Source: an uncultured Microcaldota archaeon (GTDB taxonomy: Archaea > Micrarchaeota > Micrarchaeia > Burarchaeales > Fermentimicrarchaeaceae). From it: a stretch of DNA of 40,623 bases. The notes under the pieces were generated by a model that saw nothing but the letters and a program-made list of their open reading frames with translations, was not told where the DNA came from and ran no database searches. The stretch spans positions 72,741-113,363 of the forward strand of contig CAISET010000036.1 in the NCBI GenBank assembly GCA_903884505.1. The letters are read 5' to 3'. A program made the position numbers and the translations under genes. The stretch's first letter is position 1. Every line of letters begins with the position of its first letter. This document shows, piece by piece, positions 27,501 through 33,234 of the stretch.

Positions 27501-27703
27501 TCCGAGCCGCACACCGGGTCCCACGTGGTGGGGCAGTTGCACGGGCTGCTGTTCGTGCAGAACGTCACTTCGCCGGAGGTGCACGTCCCGTTCCCGGTGA
27601 TGTTGCTCAATGAGAGATTTCCGCCATTGATGCAGCCGAAAAGCAGCATCGCAGCAACTACAACAAGACACGTACCTAGATACCTATACCCGGAATTAGC
27701 CAT
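24581..27703 (-). CDS. Large Cys-rich lipoprotein with four Kazal-like domains
   Basis: About 1040 residues with over a hundred cysteines. The signal ends in LLFGC, a good lipobox. Kazal-like domains (CxCPxxWDPVCGxDGKTYxNxC) lie at about 50-92, 160-197, 258-300 and 556-597. Between them are many knottin-like units with the pattern C-x6-C-x(n)-CC-x-G-x-C-x4-C. At about 765-950 come four near-identical units of about 48 residues (CSPNTDRCC, then NPNxxxxxxYWC) joined by Pro-Thr linkers, and the C-terminus is the Cys module shared with the neighbouring secreted proteins. Kazal domains commonly inhibit serine proteases; inhibition here is inference. The ATG at 27703 follows AGGTGG; the frame begins three codons earlier with GTG. 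Confidence 0.82.
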   Translation of the reverse strand: MANSGYRYLGTCLVVVAAMLLFGCINGGNLSLSNITGNGTCTSGEVTFCTNSSPCNCPTTWDPVCGSDGKTYPNMCAARCSGIAQFKNGTCGLVCAQFNEACGVLATTGAAQITRECCEGACVSGMCQQPDYYTCPDGTIAMSRDRCPPLSLQPEATPCLCMANWDPVCGADGKTYENKCVAMCKNLGIAYGGPCANLCVKEGLPCQVVAGVATNYASDQTCCEGAMCINGLCQKPHEYTCADGSVVESPNDCPQIDCGCPTDWNPVCLTSENKTYPNMCIARCGGIDPNKLTPGECNPRNACGQGGDQCYQSTAGCTIDNVTGEKICTDVSWSTCCDGFICSDGACKQKIDECAIQGESCANKACCDGYDCKDTYASAATTAYIPPKVCVKPECRPDADRCQVGSDCCSGSCVDNYCGPSNACLPEGKTCEKGAQCCSQWCSDGVCKKRGNDCSATGTGCKLDEQCCSGICDPENYACVDLCAKVGEQCSANKPCCPNSGAYCGDDGICKGPDNACGTDGARCGSPPQTSLAMLVPSYGDCCQGLSCINYYCSNPPACDCPQVYDPVCGADGKTYGNPCRARCAGTYQAYSGPCNNDTLCKKAFDRCGRAYDQQTNQVYYYGECCQGAACQNNICVPPQEECPNVCRNQGERCGLSQGTGILRLNFGDCCNGMACVNNMCEGPNACVQPGGQCYVPPVTYQSLVNPNNFQSNCCEGSRCWQGYCREIPQGCNGSGGRCVNDNDCCQGTCVNNLCAPGNGTCRKTGEVCSPNTDRCCETTDTCRLSSQVAVAAIYVCQPAATPTPTPTPTPCKQDGQSCTPGVDSCCGTGLSCVQNPNIYTHVAYWCAQQPTPTPTPTPTPCRQSGAACSPNTDRCCDANLACVPNPNVVVALVYWCGVPATPTPTPTPACIQRGGSCNPQSDACCDQGLSCIRNPNIVTHVAYWCYIAPTPTPTPTPVQMCSDTDNDTPRESNIYLKGTATGTLATGGSGSFTDYCLDSSRLYEYDCKTPGQDPGVVTSIVTCPRGTSCLNGACTQVPT
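24830..25420 (-). repeat. Four tandem Cys units with Pro-Thr linkers in the Kazal lipoprotein
   Basis: Coding repeats of about 145 bp. Each encodes a CxxxGxxCxPxxDxCC unit, an NPN-containing strand and YWC, then a PTPTPTP linker. The DNA is similar enough to recombine. Confidence 0.7.
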
Positions 27704-27734
27704 CTCGACCACCTGCGAAGATGTTGATGGCCGT

Positions 27735-27745
27735 CTTTTAAAAAC
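27735..27745 (-). promoter_or_regulatory. TATA box of the Kazal lipoprotein gene
   Basis: GTTTTTAAAAG on the minus strand lies about 37 bp before the ATG, leaving a short leader that contains the AGGTGG Shine-Dalgarno sequence. The start context GGTGGTCGAGATG is identical in the next upstream lipoprotein gene. Confidence 0.45.
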
Positions 27746-27830
27746 CTAACCTACTCGCCCGCATCGCGCGCACAGCCAATTCCGCACTTCCCGCTGCTGC
27801 ATGCCCGATGCGCCCAAGGCATCGCTGCCC

Positions 27831-28718
27831 CTATCCCCCGCACTTCCCGTTCCTGCACGCCTGCCCCCCTCCGCAGTCGGAATCGAAGATGCATTCCGCG
27901 CATCTTCCGCTCCATGGGTCGCACTTGCTTGAGCAGCAGTCGGAATCCGTCTTGCATGCGAGGCCATCCGGGAAGCAGAGCTGCTCGCACTGCCCGTACC
28001 TTGCCATCGTGGTGCCAGCGCACCTGGCGAAGCAGTCGTTCCTGTAGGTGCGGTTGTCGACACCGCAGACCTCCGGGCCTCCGCCGCTGCACACGCAGTC
28101 GTCATCGCAAGCCCCCTGGTAGCACTGGAACACGCAGAGATGCTCGGTGTAGTTCAGTTTCGGGCTCCTCTCGCTGTCAATGCAGTAATATTCGCGCAGG
28201 ACCGTCTCGTTGCCGTTCCAGTTGCAGATGTCCTCCCACAGGCCCACCACCCCGTTGTATTCCCCGAGCGTTGTTCCCCTGTGCGTGAAGTCAATCCTCG
28301 CATCCGTCTCCTTGCAAGGCCTGGCGGGCGCAGGTGTCGGGCTGGGCATTGGCGTAGGTGCCGGCGTGGGCGTTGGCACGGAAGTGACCCCGCACCTCCC
28401 CCCGATGCAGATGCACCTTCCCTGGCCGCAGTCCATGGTTCCGGGCTGGCACACCATGGTGCACATCACTCCGTTGCAGTTCGGCGCCTGGCCCTGCGCA
28501 ATGCAGGACATCGGGTGGCAGCACTGCGCAGGAACGCAGTCCGCATCGGTCTCGCATTCGGGCCCGGGAGCCGCGGTCGGCGTGGGCATGGGGGTCGGCG
28601 TGGCAGTCGGAGTCTGAGGCGGAGGTGTGGGGGTTGGCGTTGCCTGCGGCCCTCCTCCTATGCAGCCCAATAGCAGGGCAGCACAGAACATTATAACACA
28701 TAGACAACTTGCGCGCAT
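27831..28718 (-). CDS. Cys-rich lipoprotein with one Kazal-like domain
   Basis: About 295 residues. A lipoprotein signal (LLLGC) is followed by a Pro-Thr stalk, a Cys-rich domain (CETDADC, CCHPMSC), a second Pro-Thr stalk, a copy of the shared Cys module (CKETD, then LREYYC, CYQGAC), a Kazal-like domain (CVCSGGGPEVCGVDNRTY) and two short C-terminal Cys units (CKTDSDCCSSKC, CIFDSDCGGGQAC). It is built from the same parts as the large lipoprotein downstream and has the same start context, so the two are probably related by duplication and jointly expressed. The reading frame may be cut short by a one-base change in a G run near its stop (see findings). Confidence 0.8.
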   Translation of the reverse strand: MRASCLCVIMFCAALLLGCIGGGPQATPTPTPPPQTPTATPTPMPTPTAAPGPECETDADCVPAQCCHPMSCIAQGQAPNCNGVMCTMVCQPGTMDCGQGRCICIGGRCGVTSVPTPTPAPTPMPSPTPAPARPCKETDARIDFTHRGTTLGEYNGVVGLWEDICNWNGNETVLREYYCIDSERSPKLNYTEHLCVFQCYQGACDDDCVCSGGGPEVCGVDNRTYRNDCFARCAGTTMARYGQCEQLCFPDGLACKTDSDCCSSKCDPWSGRCAECIFDSDCGGGQACRNGKCGG

Positions 28719-28761
28719 CTCGACCACCAGCCTAATTTTTTCGGTCCCTGTTAAAAAAGCC

Positions 28762-31700
28762 CTACTCCCCTTTTTCTTCTTTCGGCTCGCCCATCCTCAT
28801 CTCGATAAGTTCGCTCATCCTTATCTCAAGAAGCTTGAGCCTCACGGCGTCGTCGCTGGGCAGCTCCTTCTTGAACGCCCTGATGTCCTTCTCGCGGTAG
28901 AATTTGTAAAGCCACTTCAGGTTTGGCTGATGGAAAGCCTCCTCCTCGCCCTGCCTGAGCACGTTCATCGCCTTGCACTGCGCGAGCTTCGCGTTGAGCT
29001 CCATCCTGAGCGTCGCGCTCTCTGCCTGCGGAGTCAGCCCAGCTTTTACATTGTCGGTTTTCGGCTTTTCCGCCCTCACAAGGACAGGCTCCCGTAGAGC
29101 TCTTTCAATCAGCTTCCTGTCCGCCGCATCATCCACATTCGATTCCCTCATCAGCATAATCTTCTCCTGCCTTGCAGATGCGAAATCCGCCTTCTTCATC
29201 TCAGAGAGAAACACGGCCTCCAATTCGAAGTGCATTTTCCCTTGCATTGCGGCCAGGTTCGGCAGCTTCTCCCTGAATTCGCCTGCGATAACCCTGAAGG
29301 GCACGCCCTCCTCTGAATTCGCGGCGCGCAGCAGCACATCGCCGTATTCTTCTGCGAACTCATTAACTGTCCTCTCGGAAGTTGCGAGCCAGAGATTGTT
29401 CAGCAGTTCCGCCTTCCGGTAAGCGTCGACAACGACTTTCTCCTTCTCAGGGTTCGCATCGAGCGCGGCCTCAAACGGCTTATCGAACGCCCTTATGGAC
29501 ATCTTCCTTTCCCAGGAGCCGTTGAGTGACTGCAATATCCGTATCGCAATCTTGTCCGTTTCGCGCTTCCCGTCGAACTGCGGAATCTCCGTGAATATGA
29601 ATTTGCGCAAATAAGCCAGCGCCGGGTCGTCGCAGTGATATGAGAAGCAGACGGCGAACTCCTCCCTCCGCTTGGCGTGCTTCTCCTGCTCCACACGGCT
29701 TGCCATCCTCTCGAACTCCTCCTTCGTCATCTCGAGCTGCGATTCGCTGAACTTCACCCCAATGTCCCATACCTTCCTAAGCCTATCCACCAGCTCCGGT
29801 TTCTCCTCCCTTTTCAGCGCAATCACGAGTGCCTTCAGAACCGCGTCGTTTTTCGAGAACTCGAACTCCGCCTTCAGCTGCCCGACCAGTTCGTCGTAGT
29901 CCTTTCTCCCAAGATGGTATTTCCACCAGACGTTATTATCGGCATCATCCACCAGGCACTCGAATGCCTTCCGCCCTGTTTTCAGCAGCCAGCCCCCAGC
30001 ATAGCCGTCCAGAAGCTCAATCTCCACGGGCACGGCGTCCGCAGGGACGTCCTTCGGCTCGACGCGCCTGCTCATCCTGCCCAGATACGCCTCGGTTTCC
30101 AGATAATCCGCAAGTGCGGTCGCCTTCTCGTCCTGGTGCTTTTGCAGGTAGCGCCCCACCTGCTGCGGGTAATACGCGACAACCTCCCTGCGCCTCTCTT
30201 CGGCCAGGTCCGCATCGAAGAAGCTCTTGCATTCCCCCACACTCAGGCGCTGGATGATTGCAGTAGCGGTTTTCTCGCGGACATAAAGGCCGAGCAGGAT
30301 TTTGCCGTCACTCCTCATGCCTTCCGGAAAGCATTTGTGCCGCAGGGCCACCTGCGCCGCAAGAAGCTCCTCGCGCCCCTTGTCCGCCACTTCCTTGTCA
30401 AAGAACTTCGCAAGCTCCACTTCCAGGCAGCCCTGCGCCTTTTTGCCCAAGTACTCCTCAAGCAGGGAATCCAGCGCATCCCTCTTCTCTGTGGCTGACT
30501 TTCCGTAGAGATTGGCAAGCTGGAACTCGAGCGGGTAAGCCGGCTCCTTTTCCCCTTCGTCGTGGTAATCGAAAGAGATGTCCACCCCGAGCTCCTTCAG
30601 GCTGGCCTTGAAGTTCCTGAAAACATCCGGGCAATATGGCAGGGCCTCAACCGCGATAGTCCCATGGAGCTTATGGGAGTCAATCTCCTTCTCAAAATTG
30701 GCCATCCACTCCCTTTCGGAATCCTTCAGCCCAACGAGGCACCCCACCGTCTTCAGGTACAGGTAGGCCGCGGTCTCCAGCTCCGCGGAATGCTTATAGT
30801 AGTCCCTTATCCGCGCCGCGTTGCCGGTTTTCGCAAACTCGCTGATGCGCGAGAACGCCTTCGTTGCAGCACTCTCGACGCGCTTCCCGTACTCGTCGGC
30901 CTTTTTCGCAGCTTTTTGGACGGCCGCCTTGTCACCTTTCCCGCTTTTCGCCATCGCATTCAGCGTCCCTGCGATTTCACCGGTGCGCTTGATCGTCGGC
31001 CCTAGCTTCTCAACGATTGCCATGCGGTTCCTGTCCATCGCCTCCACGCGGATGGCATTATGCTCCGTCGCGGTCAGCGCGCGTTTCAGGTTGTCCTCGA
31101 ACTTCTTCTCCAGCTCCTGGACGCAGAAGGCAAAGCTTTCAAGGCCTGCCGAGAACCGGAGGCTCTCCAGGATGCGCACATATCTCGTCTCGTCGCTCTT
31201 GGCAGGCCCCCCGTTTTGCCTGAACCCATCAAGGGCAACCGAATCCCTTATCTTCTGGCAAACGCTTTCAAGCATGAACTCTTCCTTTTGCCGGTAATAG
31301 ACGGAATACACCCTGGCCCTTTCCTTTGCCGCCACCACGGCCCGCTCAAAGGAATGGCTCTCCTTCGGCATGCAGCGCTTGGCCGCCTCAATCGCCTTAT
31401 CGTGCATGATGCTCCTCTGCGTGAAGCCATTGTCCGCATATTCCATGTCCGCGTACATGTCCGGGATGATGCGGACCCCGCCCTTGCCCAGCTCCTCGAG
31501 CAGATGCCGCCTGTCATCGGATATCAGCACCGGCAGGAGCGTGAAAAAGAAGTCAGCGCCCTTCGCGCCTTTGAAGGAGCGCTCGATGCTGTCCGGTGAT
31601 GTGAAATTGAAGAGAACCGCCACCTTCGTTTTCTGGCGCAGCACGCCACCTGGGCCCTTTTCGTCCTCCTTCAGGGGAGGCTGCTTCGGCATGGCCTCGT

Positions 31701-31764
31701 GCGGCTGTTCCGCCTTCTGCGGCGGCTCAGCTTTCACCGCGGGTTTCTCAGCATTAGCCTTCAT
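28762..31764 (-). CDS. Large 1000-residue cytosolic protein of unknown function
   Basis: No family recognised. The N-terminus (about 1-40) is low-complexity, rich in K, P, E and A. The rest is globular, helix-rich and highly charged, with no signal peptide, no membrane segment and no obvious P-loop, zinc or nuclease motif. An alpha/beta-looking stretch (KVAVLFNFTSPDS) opens the globular part near residue 46. The TATA box at 31787-31793 places the transcript start at the ATG (31764), so the gene looks intact and expressed alone. Its position between the surface-lipoprotein cluster and the mobile region gives no clue to its role. Confidence 0.85.
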   Translation of the reverse strand: MKANAEKPAVKAEPPQKAEQPHEAMPKQPPLKEDEKGPGGVLRQKTKVAVLFNFTSPDSIERSFKGAKGADFFFTLLPVLISDDRRHLLEELGKGGVRIIPDMYADMEYADNGFTQRSIMHDKAIEAAKRCMPKESHSFERAVVAAKERARVYSVYYRQKEEFMLESVCQKIRDSVALDGFRQNGGPAKSDETRYVRILESLRFSAGLESFAFCVQELEKKFEDNLKRALTATEHNAIRVEAMDRNRMAIVEKLGPTIKRTGEIAGTLNAMAKSGKGDKAAVQKAAKKADEYGKRVESAATKAFSRISEFAKTGNAARIRDYYKHSAELETAAYLYLKTVGCLVGLKDSEREWMANFEKEIDSHKLHGTIAVEALPYCPDVFRNFKASLKELGVDISFDYHDEGEKEPAYPLEFQLANLYGKSATEKRDALDSLLEEYLGKKAQGCLEVELAKFFDKEVADKGREELLAAQVALRHKCFPEGMRSDGKILLGLYVREKTATAIIQRLSVGECKSFFDADLAEERRREVVAYYPQQVGRYLQKHQDEKATALADYLETEAYLGRMSRRVEPKDVPADAVPVEIELLDGYAGGWLLKTGRKAFECLVDDADNNVWWKYHLGRKDYDELVGQLKAEFEFSKNDAVLKALVIALKREEKPELVDRLRKVWDIGVKFSESQLEMTKEEFERMASRVEQEKHAKRREEFAVCFSYHCDDPALAYLRKFIFTEIPQFDGKRETDKIAIRILQSLNGSWERKMSIRAFDKPFEAALDANPEKEKVVVDAYRKAELLNNLWLATSERTVNEFAEEYGDVLLRAANSEEGVPFRVIAGEFREKLPNLAAMQGKMHFELEAVFLSEMKKADFASARQEKIMLMRESNVDDAADRKLIERALREPVLVRAEKPKTDNVKAGLTPQAESATLRMELNAKLAQCKAMNVLRQGEEEAFHQPNLKWLYKFYREKDIRAFKKELPSDDAVRLKLLEIRMSELIEMRMGEPKEEKGE

Positions 31765-31786
31765 ACCCGATTTTACCCACTTCAGC

Positions 31787-31793
31787 TATATAA
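31787..31793 (-). promoter_or_regulatory. TATA box of the 1000-residue protein gene
   Basis: TTATATA on the minus strand is centred about 26 bp before the ATG at 31764, so the mRNA is probably leaderless. Confidence 0.55.
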
Positions 31794-31810
31794 GGTTTAA
31801 CGGGGGGCGA

Positions 31811-31846
31811 GCGGGAAATCCCACACCCTTTAGAAGCGGGATGAGC
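31811..31846 (+). other. Degenerate IS200/IS605 right-end-like motif
   Basis: The segment GGGAAATCCCACACCC, a TTTAG spacer and GCGGGATGAGC resembles the terminal hairpin of IS200/IS605 right ends, with a decayed stem. It is an imperfect copy of the better motif at 31987-32024. Confidence 0.3.
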
Positions 31847-31920
31847 GCGAGCAAATCTCACTGGAATACACCCCCCTCGATGCCATTATATCCCCTCTCC
31901 GTTAACAACCTATCACTACC

Positions 31921-32024
31921 GTGGGGCACTCGGGAAGTCAAGCCTTTGGAGACGGAATCCCTGCTTGCAAATTCCGCCGATGAATCAGGAAGCCCACACC
32001 CGCCTAAGGGTGGGAGCATGTCAC
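31921..32024 (+). mobile_element. Orphan IS200/IS605 right end, omega-RNA-like
   Basis: The segment has the features I know from tnpB-associated right ends: GACGGAATCCCTGC, then AATTCCGCCGATGAATC, then AGGAAGCCC, a C-rich/G-rich hairpin with CTAA in the loop and the end AGCATGTCAC. In complete elements this region overlaps the tnpB 3' end and encodes the omega RNA. No tnpB or tnpA frame is present here. The whole interval 31765-32117 holds no gene; it contains this remnant, the weaker copy, a hairpin and a promoter. Confidence 0.45.
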
Positions 32025-32055
32025 TAAATCCAACGAGGAAATGCAAACTCCAAGG

Positions 32056-32076
32056 GGGGGTCTACTGGAAACCCCC
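32056..32076 (+). repeat. Hairpin GGGGGT/ACCCCC
   Basis: A six-base-pair perfect stem with a nine-base loop, just before the TATA box of the endonuclease-like gene. The stretch CTACTGGAAACCCCC with GCGCCATATTA resembles CTCACTGGAATACACCCCCC with GATGCCATTATA at 31857-31890, so the interval contains an imperfect duplication. Confidence 0.4.
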
Positions 32077-32088
32077 TCCTCCGCGCCA

Positions 32089-32096
32089 TATTAAAG
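32089..32096 (+). promoter_or_regulatory. TATA box of the LAGLIDADG-like gene
   Basis: ATATTAAA is centred about 26 bp before the ATG at 32118, which predicts a leaderless transcript and fixes that ATG rather than the TTG at 32103. Confidence 0.5.
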
Positions 32097-32117
32097 CCGA
32101 ATTTGCGACGTATAAGC

Positions 32118-32879
32118 ATGATAAACTCATTCTCAGAAGAAGATTGCAAGCGCCTCTTGACCGTGATGCTGTTAACGGATGGCTATTTTGGTTTCGTTAA
32201 CGGTCGCTATCCGAAATTTGCCTACTACTCAAATGACCCCATCCTGCTCGACATCTTTGAAAAACTTTTCCTTAAGGCGTACAGCATGAAGCGGTCACAC
32301 CGCGGCGCGTCAGAGATTTATTACAAGCAGATAGGTCCCTGCACAAACGCCTATTCGGACTTGATTGCCATTTGCGGTGATCTTAACAAGAAGACCTGCC
32401 CGGATTTGCATTTCCTATCCGGCTGTAACCGCGAGGTTAAGCGCTTTGCTCTGCGGCTAGGAATGAGCGCCGAGGGCTACGTGAGCGTTTCAAGGAAAGA
32501 TAACGGCTCACTGCGCACATTGCTCGGATTCGCCTGCGCAAACGAAAGGCTGGGCGAGGCGTGGGCAAAACTGTTCAGAGACGAAGGAGTGAACATGCGG
32601 CTGCGCCGCGATGCACATGTCAGCACCGGCATACATGGGATTGAAACGGTCGCGCACGACGACATCATCGCCTTTGAGCGGTTCGGCGGGTTCTTGGATG
32701 GCGTGCGCGTCCAGAAAGGAAAACGGTTCAAAGGCGTCGAGAAAAACGCCGTATTGCGCGCATGCGTGGCATTTATAAAACGCATCCGAGAAAAACAACT
32801 GCGCGGCTACACCGCCGATTCAGATGCGGTTTTTTGGAATCGCATCGGAGCGGAGGTCGATCCGGCTATGCAGGGGTAA
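32118..32879 (+). CDS. LAGLIDADG-like homing endonuclease candidate
   Basis: 253 residues. Two LAGLIDADG-like helices are visible: LLTVMLLTDGYFGF near the N-terminus (catalytic Asp in TDG) and RFALRLGMSAEGYVSV near the middle (Glu in AEG), each followed by beta-strand-like sequence as in a single-chain double-motif enzyme. The match is by motif and spacing only. The gene ends with TAA at 32877-32879, inside the first ten bases of the tRNA-Leu gene. Free-standing endonucleases beside tRNA introns can spread those introns, so the position is suggestive. Alternatively it could be a WhiA-like or other LAGLIDADG-fold DNA-binding protein. Confidence 0.6.
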   Translation: MINSFSEEDCKRLLTVMLLTDGYFGFVNGRYPKFAYYSNDPILLDIFEKLFLKAYSMKRSHRGASEIYYKQIGPCTNAYSDLIAICGDLNKKTCPDLHFLSGCNREVKRFALRLGMSAEGYVSVSRKDNGSLRTLLGFACANERLGEAWAKLFRDEGVNMRLRRDAHVSTGIHGIETVAHDDIIAFERFGGFLDGVRVQKGKRFKGVEKNAVLRACVAFIKRIREKQLRGYTADSDAVFWNRIGAEVDPAMQG

Positions 32880-32909
32880 TGCGGCAGGAAAGTCTTCCGC
32901 ATCCCGAAC
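32879..32909 (+). other. tRNA-Leu intron 1, between acceptor and D arms (about 31 nt)
   Basis: The insert carries the perfect hairpin ATGCGG/CCGCAT and follows position 9. GGGG of the acceptor can pair with TCCC, leaving bulges TAA and GAA, so a relaxed bulge-helix-bulge is possible, but its predicted cut would leave two extra bases. The exact junctions are uncertain by about two bases. Confidence 0.6.
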
Positions 32910-32940
32910 GCCAAGCCAGGTCAAAGGCGCAGCGCTCAGG

Positions 32941-33044
32941 TAACCCTTTTCGGTTGGCAACGCTCGCTCGCAGCGTGTCTGCGGCTCGCTCGCTGCCATC
33001 TCCGAAAAGCGTTAACGGAAAACGTTAACGCAGGGGTTTGAGGA
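32941..33044 (+). other. tRNA-Leu intron 2, canonical 37/38 site (104 nt)
   Basis: A textbook bulge-helix-bulge: exon CTCA (32935-32938) pairs with TGAG (33039-33042), the bulges are GGT and GAA, and intron AACCC (32942-32946) pairs with GGGTT (33034-33038). Inside are TTTTCGG/CCGAAAA and the nine-base-pair hairpin GCGTTAACG/CGTTAACGC with a GAAAA loop. Confidence 0.8.
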
Positions 33045-33080
33045 ACGCTGTCTCTTAGGAGTTCGAGAGTTCAAATCTCT

Positions 33081-33111
33081 CCCCCTGCACTCAGTCCTAG
33101 ACTCAGAGCAG
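33081..33111 (+). repeat. Direct repeat copy 1, probable att site at the tRNA-Leu 3' end
   Basis: 31 bp beginning with the last nine bases of the tRNA (CCCCCTGCA) and continuing CTCAGTCCTAGACTCAGAG. It matches copy 2 with one mismatch. Confidence 0.6.
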
Positions 33112-33151
33112 TCCGAAGGAGGCCTGCACGGAGTCCAGGGCAGGGCTTACA

Positions 33152-33182
33152 CCCCCTGCACTCAGCCCTAGACTCAGAGCAG
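33152..33182 (+). repeat. Direct repeat copy 2 (tRNA-Leu 3' end and flank)
   Basis: 31 bp, 71 bp downstream of copy 1 and identical except T to C at the sixth base after the tRNA end. It contains no other tRNA sequence. It lies 52 bp before the integrase gene. Confidence 0.6.
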
Positions 33183-33184
33183 AC

Positions 33185-33206
33185 AGTCTGCACAAGCGTG
33201 CAGACT
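33185..33206 (+). repeat. Inverted repeat upstream of the integrase
   Basis: AGTCTGCAC and GTGCAGACT form a perfect nine-base-pair stem with the loop AAGC, followed at once by a smaller hairpin CTTCG/CGAAG. It could be a recombinase arm site, an operator or a terminator for the tRNA transcript. Confidence 0.45.
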
Positions 33207-33234
33207 TCGGCACGAAGCCCGAAATCACCCTTCC

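Larger units (their letters stand above)
32870..33089 (+). tRNA. tRNA-Leu(CAG) with two introns
   Basis: The exons assemble into a type II tRNA of about 85 nt. The acceptor stem GCAGGGG (32870-32876) pairs perfectly with CCCCTGC (33082-33088) and the discriminator is A. The D arm is GCC AAGCCAGGTCAAA GGC, the anticodon stem CAGCG/CGCTG, the loop CTCAGG plus A with anticodon CAG at 32937-32939, the long variable arm TCTCTTAGGAGTTC, and the T arm GAGAG TTCAAAT CTCTC. One insert lies between the acceptor and D arms, the other at 37/38. The gene overlaps the upstream CDS by ten bases and ends at a probable integration site. Confidence 0.82.
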
